26,192 nt of DNA from Algivirga pacifica (GTDB lineage: Bacteria; Bacteroidota; Bacteroidia; Cytophagales; Flammeovirgaceae): contig NZ_BAABJX010000014.1 of assembly GCF_039543525.1 (NCBI RefSeq), forward strand, positions 1 through 26,192, in the 5' to 3' direction. The notes beneath the pieces were generated by a model that worked only from the letters and a program-made list of their open reading frames with translations, was not told the origin of the DNA and did not search any database. Within the stretch, counting starts at the first letter, position 1. The number at the start of each line of letters is the position of its first letter. The translations under genes and the position numbers were made by a program. Below, piece after piece: positions 1-7,057 of the stretch.

Positions 1-35
1 TGCTCACTGCTCACTGCTCACTGCTCACTGTCTAC
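1..35. repeat. Heptamer tandem array (TGCTCAC)n, cut by window edge
   Basis: Four exact TGCTCAC units (1-28) and one variant TGTCTAC (29-35) are visible; the array continues past the left edge. It is the same heptamer as the array at 3428-3557. On the minus strand it supplies the last codons and the TGA stop (18-20) of the Lys-rich secreted protein, so it overlaps a gene end. Confidence 0.9.
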
Positions 36-587
36 TGCCTTGGCACTTTCGATTTTCTTTTCCAGATCTTCAATGCCCTTCTCCGCTTTCTCTACTTTTT
101 CTTTCTCTTTTTTGTACTCTTCTTCAGATATCTTACCCTCTTTTTTGTCTTTTTCTATTTTGTCTTTTTTAGCCTTTACTTTTTCTTTGGCCTTCTTCAC
201 TTTTTCCTCTTTTTCGGAAATAGTGGTTTTTAGCTTTTGACGTTTGGCTTCTGATTTTGCTTTGGCTTCAGCAGAACGTTGTTGGCCAAACTCCTTACCA
301 CTTTTATCTCCTTTGTTTTTACCATAGGCATTGCCTTTACCTTTACCCTTAAGATCTTTGTGGTCAGCGTGTTCATGTCCCTCTTCCTCATGCTTGTGCT
401 CTTTGCCTTTCGCCTCCATTTTCTCCTCTTTTTTGGCTAATCTGGGAGCTTCTCCTTTCTTACCTTTTCCCTGGTTGCCTTTCTCTTTTCGGGCTTTAGC
501 TTCTTCTGACTTCCCTTGAGCGGTCGCACTTCCAGCGACAGTAAATACAAGGAAAAAAACACCGATAATTAGTTGAATGGTCTTCAT
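18..587 (-). CDS. Secreted Lys/Glu/His-rich coiled-coil protein, function unknown
   Basis: This encodes 189 residues. The N-terminus is a clear signal peptide (hydrophobic run at about 5-20, then SATAQ as a likely signal peptidase I site near residue 24), so the product is exported to the periplasm or beyond. The mature part is extremely rich in Lys and Glu. A His-rich patch near residues 62-76 (HKHEEEGHEHADH) could bind metal ions, which is inference only. The C-terminal 80 or so residues are an uninterrupted, highly charged predicted coiled coil. It starts 13 bases after the lipoprotein at 601-825, so the two are probably one operon. The last four residues (DSEQ) and the stop codon come from the heptamer array at 1-35, so the original C-terminus may have been altered by repeat growth. 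I do not recognise a named family; low complexity makes homology calls unreliable. Confidence 0.75.
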   Translation of the reverse strand: MKTIQLIIGVFFLVFTVAGSATAQGKSEEAKARKEKGNQGKGKKGEAPRLAKKEEKMEAKGKEHKHEEEGHEHADHKDLKGKGKGNAYGKNKGDKSGKEFGQQRSAEAKAKSEAKRQKLKTTISEKEEKVKKAKEKVKAKKDKIEKDKKEGKISEEEYKKEKEKVEKAEKGIEDLEKKIESAKAVDSEQ

Positions 588-600
588 GTCTGTTTTTGGT

Positions 601-825
601 TTAGTTTTCTAAATCGTCTAATAGTTTGTCCAGGTTCTCAGCGCTTTCCTCTAGTGCTTGCGTAGCTTCTTCGGTTTTCTGGTCTGTAGTGTCAGCGGTG
701 ATGCTTTGGGTTTCTGTAGAGACCGTTGATTCATTACTTTGTTGTGATGTTTCTTGCTTTCCGCCACAACTCCAGAATAGCATAGCACATAAGACTGTTG
801 CCAACCACTTGTTTGTCATGTTCAT
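601..825 (-). CDS. Small acidic lipoprotein, function unknown
   Basis: This encodes 74 residues with a type II signal peptide: a hydrophobic stretch and a lipobox ending LFWSC, with the lipidated Cys at residue 20, followed by GG. The mature part is short, Ser/Thr/Gln/Glu-rich and ends in an acidic amphipathic stretch (ESAENLDKLLDDLEN) that could form one helix. It lies first in a likely two-gene operon with the Lys-rich secreted protein 13 bases downstream. The opposite charges of the two products (acidic lipoprotein, basic secreted protein) make a physical interaction conceivable, but nothing in the sequence proves it. Translation may begin at Met1 or Met3; both keep the lipobox. No family recognised. 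Confidence 0.7.
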   Translation of the reverse strand: MNMTNKWLATVLCAMLFWSCGGKQETSQQSNESTVSTETQSITADTTDQKTEEATQALEESAENLDKLLDDLEN

Positions 826-982
826 AATGTGAAGTATAGATTTTAAGTTAAAAAAGGATTTCCTGTCTAAAAGATAGAATTTATGGGAGGAAAAGTATAG
901 GGTTATATTGAGAAATTGGGATTTTTTGTAGGCCCTCGCATCATTCGCAATGTTGTCAACTTAAGGAAAAGGTAGAAACTGC

Positions 983-1094
983 TCTTTGCGTCCTCGCAAA
1001 GACCAAAACATAATGAGAGTGTCTACGCTCGCTTATAAAACCAGAGCGAGGACGCTCCTTTCATGTTTAAAGTCCTAGCGAGGACGCTAGGACT
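983..1094. repeat. Cluster of four mini-hairpins with a shared GCG-AGGA-CGC core
   Basis: Four short palindromes lie in 112 bases. 983-1002 is TCTTTGCG-TCCT-CGCAAAGA. 1017-1030 is GAGTG-TCTA-CGCTC, with one G-T wobble. 1044-1057 is GAGCG-AGGA-CGCTC. 1071-1094 is a perfect 10-bp stem around the loop AGGA. The core GCG-AGGA-CGC appears as its reverse complement in the first two, so hairpins two and three also form an inverted pair. It sits in the 466-base gap between the lipoprotein and the fadJ-like gene. It resembles in design the element at 21060-21217. No T-run follows, so it is not a simple terminator. Confidence 0.75.
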
Positions 1095-1100
1095 AGTACT

Positions 1101-1276
1101 TAGTGGTACGCTATAGCTGTTTAATTTTCAATGATCAATTTTCAATAATTAATCTACTCTAGAACTAGTTCAGTAGTCTTTTTGGGTGATTCATTTTAAT
1201 TAAAAATTGATCATTGAAAATTAACCCACTCTACAAGCAGTTCAGTAGGCTTTTTTATTCATAGATAATTAACCGT
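1101..1276 (+). repeat. Dispersed repeat, copy 1 (about 176 bp)
   Basis: This stretch aligns over its whole length with 10458-10625 in the same orientation. Shared blocks include GTGGTACGCTATAGCT at the left, AATTTTCAATGATCAAT, a CTAGAACTAGTTCAGTA block, ATTCATTTTAATTAAAAATT and TTAACCGT at the right. Internally it has an inverted pair (TTTTCAATGATCAAT against ATTGATCATTGAAAA) and two direct copies of a motif like CTCTAGAACTAGTTCAGTAG followed by a T-run. It has no coding capacity. It ends 16 bases from the stop of the fadJ-like gene. Origin unknown; a non-autonomous mobile or REP-like element is plausible. Confidence 0.85.
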
Positions 1277-1291
1277 GATAAACTCTATTCT

Positions 1292-3220
1292 TCATTCCCC
1301 CAAAGGACCTCCCGTAAATGGAGGGTATCCCAACGCAAATACGCAAAGGGCATTAAAAGTATGCTTATCATCGATTGCTCCTAGATCATATAGTCGTTGC
1401 GCTTCTTTTTGTACGGCTTGTAGTAAGCGTTGAGTGAACTCTTGCTCATTGAGTTTGGAAGGAGTAATGTCCAGTACTTTATAGACAGCCTTGTTTTCTT
1501 TATGTTTCTTTCCTTTGATGTATTGGTAAAAGGTACTCATTTCTTTTTGAGTATATAGTCGTTGACACATACTTCTAAGAGCAGCTGAAGATGTTTCCGG
1601 AAACTTATGAGAAGCAAAAAGAATTTCTTCTATTCCTATACGATCGATCATGCTAAAAGGAGGACTCATAAAGCCGGCTTTTTCTGCTGCCAAGTCAATT
1701 TTGCTGATGCGCCCACCTTCCATGAGTATTTTAGCGGCTTCGTTCAGGTAAGCCATACTGATAGAAAGGGCGACCTCTCCTTTGGCAGATTCAAAAAGCA
1801 TTTTGCCCAGTACCTGACCGGTATTCATGGCCATATGTAAGGCATGCTCTGAAGAAGTATAACCTATTTCCAGTATTGCACTGTCATTTTGAGGAAGCCC
1901 TAATCGAACACTGCCCAGGTGTGTAAAGCTTTCAAACTGTTGACGGATATAAGCCAAGTCTAAGGATGGATTGCTGTTCAGTACTACTTGGTCTGGATAG
2001 GTGAATTTTCCCAACTCTGTTAGCGTGTGGAAAATTTGCTCACTACCAGCATCTGTCCACACTACTTGTGCGTTGTGTATTTTGGCAGGATTGCTGGTAT
2101 ACTCAAAGGCTTGCTGAAGCGCTTCGGGAGTACTAAATCTTGATTTTCCTTTATTATGAAGGTGTTGCCATTGCTTCTCGATACTTTCCTTCCACACTTT
2201 TAGTTGTTCTTCTTGTGCAATCACTAATACCCTTGTCCCTTTCTCAGCGAGTCGTAGGGCTACTTTCGGCATAGGAATTTCGAGTTTGTAAAAGGCTAAG
2301 TCATCGAGAGATGGTTCCGTATTGGTATAAGGATTTTTCTTGTAATGACTACTGTCCAAGAAAAGCTGTACCAATGCCTTACTTTCTGGAGTCTGGATTA
2401 ATTCACAAAATAGACGAACCTCATTTTGTACACATTCTTCCAAATGGTTGTGACGAAGGTTGAACTTGACACTTTCCAGGATCTTATAGGGAGCAGGGTA
2501 GTTGCGATGGGTTTTTCCATTGACAACTGTTCTGGCCATGCCAAAGATTACACCTCTGCCTAGAAAGGTTTTCTCCATTAACTTTTCAGTAGCACTTCTT
2601 AAGTCTAATTGTAGGATTTTGCCATTGGCGTAATCTTTTACAAACTGTATGGCTTCCCGTTCCAATTGCTCCGGGGAAACTATTTTGTCAATCAATCCAA
2701 TTTTCAGGGCTTTTTTGGCAGAGATAGCTTTGCCTGTCAGCATCATATCCAAGGCTTTTTGCAAGCCAACCTTTTTAGGTAAGCGTATGGTTCCACCCAT
2801 GCCGGGTAGTAATCCTAGTTTTACTTCCGGTAAACCGATGCCACTCTTAGGAGAATCCGTCATCAGAATTCCTGCACAACCCAATGATAGTTCTGTACCT
2901 CCTCCCATGCAACTTCCATGAATAGCCGAAACAATAGGTTTGGTACAACCTTCGATATGCTGTATGACTTCATGTCCTCCTAAGGCCACTTCTTTAATCT
3001 CTTCTGCTGAAAGATTGACAAATTGCTTGATATCGGCACCACCCATGAAATCATCTTTCTTACTGATGATTACAGCGCCTTCCAGCGTAGGGTCTTCTTC
3101 CAGTTGCTCAATATGTACTTGAAGTTGTTTTCCAAAGTTAGCATCAACGGTATTCATACGGCTATCAGCCTTGTCCAGCCATAGTAGTAGTATATTGTCT
3201 TTTATTTCAGGAAAGATCAT
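1292..3220 (-). CDS. FadB/FadJ-like fatty-acid oxidation protein with degenerate dehydrogenase domain
   Basis: This encodes 642 residues. Residues about 1-190 are an enoyl-CoA hydratase/isomerase domain with the oxyanion-hole motif GGADIKQF (60-67), CMGGGTELSLG carrying Glu110, and GLPEVKLGLLPGMGGT carrying Glu132; these match the two catalytic glutamates of the FadB family. The rest follows the 3-hydroxyacyl-CoA dehydrogenase layout. However, where the family has the NAD motif GAGLMGAGIA, this protein has LEIPMPKVAL (about 313-322), with every glycine gone. The region that normally holds the catalytic histidine (HYFNP) also has no match. The C-terminus stops at PPFTGGPLGE, where relatives continue for roughly 50-60 residues. 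The hydratase half is therefore probably active while the dehydrogenase half is probably not. No thiolase gene is adjacent, unlike many fadBA operons. A dispersed repeat begins just beyond the stop. The coding frame is intact, so I call it a gene, not a pseudogene. Confidence 0.8.
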   Translation of the reverse strand: MIFPEIKDNILLLWLDKADSRMNTVDANFGKQLQVHIEQLEEDPTLEGAVIISKKDDFMGGADIKQFVNLSAEEIKEVALGGHEVIQHIEGCTKPIVSAIHGSCMGGGTELSLGCAGILMTDSPKSGIGLPEVKLGLLPGMGGTIRLPKKVGLQKALDMMLTGKAISAKKALKIGLIDKIVSPEQLEREAIQFVKDYANGKILQLDLRSATEKLMEKTFLGRGVIFGMARTVVNGKTHRNYPAPYKILESVKFNLRHNHLEECVQNEVRLFCELIQTPESKALVQLFLDSSHYKKNPYTNTEPSLDDLAFYKLEIPMPKVALRLAEKGTRVLVIAQEEQLKVWKESIEKQWQHLHNKGKSRFSTPEALQQAFEYTSNPAKIHNAQVVWTDAGSEQIFHTLTELGKFTYPDQVVLNSNPSLDLAYIRQQFESFTHLGSVRLGLPQNDSAILEIGYTSSEHALHMAMNTGQVLGKMLFESAKGEVALSISMAYLNEAAKILMEGGRISKIDLAAEKAGFMSPPFSMIDRIGIEEILFASHKFPETSSAALRSMCQRLYTQKEMSTFYQYIKGKKHKENKAVYKVLDITPSKLNEQEFTQRLLQAVQKEAQRLYDLGAIDDKHTFNALCVFALGYPPFTGGPLGE

Positions 3221-3353
3221 GTTTGTAGTAATTGGTTTTAATTGATTTTGTATCGAAGAAAGGTTTCAAGGATACCATAACGAACAATATAAATATTCTG
3301 CTTAGGCTATAACAACCTTCTTTGCGGAAATGTGAAGAATTGAGGTGTATAGG

Positions 3354-3381
3354 CAGTGAACAGTGAACAGTGGACAGTGAA
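3354..3381. repeat. Four degenerate heptamers CAGTGAA, inverted relative to the main array
   Basis: Units CAGTGAA, CAGTGAA, CAGTGGA, CAGTGAA. The reverse complement of the array at 3428-3557 is (CAGTGAG)n, so these are a one-base variant of the same heptamer in the opposite orientation, 46 bases away. Together they form a potential cruciform. Confidence 0.85.
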
Positions 3382-3427
3382 AAAATATTAGTAAAAATTT
3401 GATGGGTATAGTGTGGGGGGATAATTT

Positions 3428-3557
3428 TGCTCACTGCTCACTGCTCACTGCTCACTGCTCACTGCTCACTGCTCACTGCTCACTGCTCACTGCTCACTGC
3501 TCACTGCTCACTGCTCACTGCTCACTGCTCACTGCTCACTGCTCACTGCTCACTGCT
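3428..3557. repeat. Heptamer tandem array (TGCTCAC), 18 perfect copies
   Basis: Eighteen identical TGCTCAC units run from 3428 to 3553, with a partial TGCT at 3554-3557. There are no spacers, so it is not a CRISPR. The perfect identity suggests recent expansion by slippage or active homogenisation. It lies in the 770-base gap between the divergent fadJ-like and susC genes, about 190 bases before the susC promoter. Confidence 0.95.
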
Positions 3558-3745
3558 TGATTACATAGCGAAGTAAACCTTCATAACAAAGAGAAAAACG
3601 ATATTTAACCCACTGTTAAAGAAAAGAAAGAAAAAGAGTAGCCAAAGAATCTTTTTAAATGAAAGTTAAGGGCTTTTTGTATTGTTATAATGAATGTGAA
3701 TTAAGATTCGTTATTATTTTTTTTAGGATTTTTTAAAGTTAATCC

Positions 3746-3777
3746 TTGCATTGAGGGAGGTCTTTTATATACTTTTG
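3746..3777 (+). promoter_or_regulatory. Bacteroidota-type promoter of susC
   Basis: A -33 element TTG (3746-3748) is followed, after 21 bases, by a perfect -7 element TACTTTTG (3770-3777, consensus TAnnTTTG). Transcription would begin near 3785, giving a 5' leader of about 200 bases before the susC ATG at 3991. The leader is AT-rich, and I see no convincing riboswitch in it. The rest of the gap (3558-3745) is AT-rich with nothing recognisable. Confidence 0.65.
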
Positions 3778-3990
3778 TATCAAGAAATTATGAATAAAAT
3801 ACAATAAAAAGCGCATATGGAGTCTTATTTGTTAATTGAATATCAATGGCTTCTTTGATTCTGTAAAATGCACTGAAACTTATATTATATTCAGTTTAAT
3901 TGTATTATTCATAGATTGCGTAAAAGTACAGAATCCGCTTTTTAGCGGGCTATGAAAAATTAATTGTCAACTAAACTAACCACTAACTTT

Positions 3991-6969
3991 ATGACGAAAA
4001 GTATATTTTCGACAGTATTGTTGTCTTTGCTGGCAGTACTAGCGTTTGCCCAAGACCGTACGGTCAAAGGGGTAGTTCAGGATGCAGACGGACCACTTCC
4101 GGGGGTATCTGTAGTAATTAAAGGAACAACACAAGGAACTGTTACAGGCTTGGACGGTGATTATTCATTGAATGTTCCATCTGAAAATACAGTATTGGAG
4201 TATCACTTTATTGGATACAAAACACAAGAAGTAAATGTTGCGGGTCGTTCAACGATCAACGTGATGTTGGAAATGGATGTAGAGGAAATGGAAGAAGTTG
4301 AAATCGTAGGATATACGAAAAAAGACGTTTCTTCATCTACACCAAAAGTAGAGAACGTAACAGATGTTGTTGCTCCAAACATGGCGAATGCAATGCAAGG
4401 TAAAGCAGCAGGTATTAATATTACCCCTACAACAGGTCAGCCGGGTGCAAAAGCAAACATCCGTATCCGTGGTGTAGGTTCTATCTCAGCAGGAACAGAT
4501 CCTCTATATGTAATTGATGGAGTGATTGTTTCTTCAGATGATGGTATTGCCGCGAACCAGCAGCAACAAAGAGACCCACTTTCAAGTATCAACCCTCAGG
4601 ATATCCTGGATATTAAAATCCTTAAGGATGCGGCAGCGACAGCCCTTTATGGTTCTCGTGCAGCAAACGGTGTGATCTTGGTAACTACAAAAAGAGGTCA
4701 AGCAGGTAAGCCACAGATTTCCCTTTCGGCTAAAACTGGTATCTCTCAAGTAAATAAAGGAAACTTCAAGTTGATGGACGGGAAACAATTCTCAGAGTTC
4801 CACAACGTAGAATGGAATGGTGTAAATACTGATTGGACAGATGAAGCGTTCCGTCAGGGTACAATGCAGAGTTATGACCTGAGCATGTCAGGTGGTAACG
4901 ATAAAACTAGATACTATGTGTCGGGTGGGTACTTCAATCAGGAAGGTATCTTGATCGGTTCTGAGTTTGAGCGTTATTCAATGAGAATGAACTTGGATCA
5001 GAAAGTTAACGACAAGTTGAGCGTATCTTTGAACTCTTCATTGTCATATGTAGATCAGTTGGATGCGTCTAACGGTAACCTTTACTCTTCACCATTGTTG
5101 GGAGCGTATCTTCAAGCGCCAATCATCAATCCTTTTGATGAGAATGGTGATCCAAGATCATTCTTGGCAGAAGCGCCGGTAGGAGCGAACTTTATTCACG
5201 ATACGCCACTAAACGAGCGTAGAACAAAGTCTTTGAATGGTATCTTGGATGGTAAGATCAACTACCAAATCAACGACTGGTTGAGCGCAAGTAACACGAC
5301 TTCAATGCGTTTTGAGAGTGCAAAGTATAACAACTACAACTCTCCGTTGAGCTACGATGGTAGAGCATCAAACGGTGATATTTACCAAGCAAACTTGTTC
5401 AACTCGACATTGACTTCAACGTCTCTATTGAACTTCGACAAGACGTTCGGTATGCACAACCTAAGTGCTTTGGCAGGTTATGAGTACCAGGTGAACAACA
5501 GAGAGGTAGCAGACCTTTCAGTATCAAGACTACCAGGTGATTTGACTGCTCCAGGAGTAGGTGCTAACATTGATGGTGTAGGTGGTTTTACAACAGCTTA
5601 CAAGTACATGTCTTACCTGTCTCAGTTGTCATATAACTATGACGGTAAGTACTACGCTTCCGCTTCATACAGACGTGATGGATCTTCAAGGTTTGCAGCA
5701 GATAACCGTTGGGGTAACTTCTACTCAGTAGGTGCGAGCTGGTTCATCTCAAGAGAAGAGTTTATGTCTAACTCAGACTTCGATCTAGCGAAATTGAGAG
5801 TATCATACGGTACGACAGGTAACGCAAACATCGACAACTTTGAGGCAAGAGGACTTTATGGAATCTCTCACTATGATAAGTTCCCTGCAGCATTCTATGA
5901 GCAAGCAGAAAACAAAGAGCTTTCTTGGGAGACTAGAGAGAAGTTGAACGCAGGTTTTGACCTAGGATATAAAGGAGTAGTAACGTTGAACGCAGACTTC
6001 TACGTAGAAAACTCTAAAGATCTATTGATGCAGGCTCCATTGCCATCGACAACTGGTTTGGACTTTATCAGACAAAACGTAGGACAGGTACAAAACAGAG
6101 GTATTGAATTGCAACTGTCTACGAAGAACGTACAAACAGGAGACTTCTCTTGGACAACAGACTTCAACATCGCTTATAACGAGAACGAAGTAATCAAGTT
6201 GGACGACCAGTCTGAGATCGTATCAGGAGTACATATCTTGAAAGAAGGTAGCTCAATGTATACGTTCTACTTGAGAGAGTTTGCTGGTGCGAACCCTGCA
6301 AACGGTAAGTCTTCATGGTACGTGAACAAAGACTTGAGTGCGGCAGAAGCACAAGCAATGGTTGATGCAGGAGATGCATTCTATGCGAAGGATGGTAGAT
6401 TGGCTACTTCTGAGTTCGGTATGGCTGAGCGTGTAGAGTCTGGATCAGCACTACCAACATTCACTGGTGGTATAACCAACACGTTCAAGTACAAGAACTT
6501 TGACCTTTCTGTCTTCATGACATTCGCAACAGGAAACAAGATCTATAACGGTACAAGACGTTTCACAGACCTTCACGATGGTGCAGTATTCTGGCCAGTA
6601 GGAGACGGACAGTATTCAGGTTATGCAATGGTAGAGAGTGCACTTACTGCTGACAGATGGAGCGAAAGCAACCCTGACGGATACCTTCCAGCTTACGGAA
6701 CAGGTGCGACAAGTTTCCACTCTGACCGTATCCTAGAGGACGGAAGTTACCTATCATTGAGAAACGTGACATTGGGATATACATTGCCGAAAACATTGGC
6801 AGAGAAGCTACATGTAAGTAATCTAAGAGTATTTGCTTCTGCACAGAACCTATACACTTTGACAAACTACACAGGCTATAGCCCAGTGACTGTAGATACA
6901 GATGGATACAACTTCTTTGAGTATCCTGAAGGAAGAATGTTCTCAGCAGGTCTGAATATGAACTTTTAA
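3991..6969 (+). CDS. SusC/RagA-family TonB-dependent outer-membrane transporter
   Basis: The open frame begins at a TTG (3964), but the ATG at 3991 is preferred because it starts directly with a signal peptide (hydrophobic run, then AFAQ at residue 21). The product has 992 residues, normal for the family. Residues about 23-105 are the carboxypeptidase-regulatory-like domain (VVQDADGPLPGVSVVIKGT, a Gly-x-Asp-Gly-x-Tyr turn). Residues about 115-235 are the TonB plug, with RIRGVGSI, PLYVIDGVIV and the hallmark ILKDAAATALYGSRAANGVI. A 22-strand barrel follows, ending in Phe. With the SusD lipoprotein encoded downstream it should import an oligosaccharide or peptide-like nutrient across the outer membrane using TonB energy. 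The substrate cannot be told: no glycoside hydrolase, protease or ECF sigma/anti-sigma pair is next to it. Confidence 0.95.
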   Translation: MTKSIFSTVLLSLLAVLAFAQDRTVKGVVQDADGPLPGVSVVIKGTTQGTVTGLDGDYSLNVPSENTVLEYHFIGYKTQEVNVAGRSTINVMLEMDVEEMEEVEIVGYTKKDVSSSTPKVENVTDVVAPNMANAMQGKAAGINITPTTGQPGAKANIRIRGVGSISAGTDPLYVIDGVIVSSDDGIAANQQQQRDPLSSINPQDILDIKILKDAAATALYGSRAANGVILVTTKRGQAGKPQISLSAKTGISQVNKGNFKLMDGKQFSEFHNVEWNGVNTDWTDEAFRQGTMQSYDLSMSGGNDKTRYYVSGGYFNQEGILIGSEFERYSMRMNLDQKVNDKLSVSLNSSLSYVDQLDASNGNLYSSPLLGAYLQAPIINPFDENGDPRSFLAEAPVGANFIHDTPLNERRTKSLNGILDGKINYQINDWLSASNTTSMRFESAKYNNYNSPLSYDGRASNGDIYQANLFNSTLTSTSLLNFDKTFGMHNLSALAGYEYQVNNREVADLSVSRLPGDLTAPGVGANIDGVGGFTTAYKYMSYLSQLSYNYDGKYYASASYRRDGSSRFAADNRWGNFYSVGASWFISREEFMSNSDFDLAKLRVSYGTTGNANIDNFEARGLYGISHYDKFPAAFYEQAENKELSWETREKLNAGFDLGYKGVVTLNADFYVENSKDLLMQAPLPSTTGLDFIRQNVGQVQNRGIELQLSTKNVQTGDFSWTTDFNIAYNENEVIKLDDQSEIVSGVHILKEGSSMYTFYLREFAGANPANGKSSWYVNKDLSAAEAQAMVDAGDAFYAKDGRLATSEFGMAERVESGSALPTFTGGITNTFKYKNFDLSVFMTFATGNKIYNGTRRFTDLHDGAVFWPVGDGQYSGYAMVESALTADRWSESNPDGYLPAYGTGATSFHSDRILEDGSYLSLRNVTLGYTLPKTLAEKLHVSNLRVFASAQNLYTLTNYTGYSPVTVDTDGYNFFEYPEGRMFSAGLNMNF

Positions 6970-6983
6970 GAAATAAACTCAAA

Positions 6984-7003
6984 CCCTGGCCCTCGGGCCA
7001 GGG
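6984..7003 (+). other. Intercistronic hairpin between susC and susD
   Basis: CCCTGGCC and GGCCAGGG pair perfectly around the loop CTCG, 15 bases after the susC stop. No T-run follows, so it is unlikely to stop all transcription. It may protect the upstream message or reduce readthrough, adjusting the susC:susD ratio (inference). Confidence 0.7.
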
Positions 7004-7057
7004 AACAATACCAATATTTCCATTGTGGATAAACTTAACTAACCAGCTATAGAAATT

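Noticed and set aside
1270..1310. Frameshift explaining the short C-terminus of the FadJ-like protein
   Set aside because: Shifting the frame at the G-run near 1300 in either direction does not restore the expected GGPFRYID-type continuation, so simple indel is not supported.
3428..3557. Possible CRISPR array
   Set aside because: The 7-bp units are directly adjacent with no spacers, and no cas genes are present. The same holds for 19980-20061.
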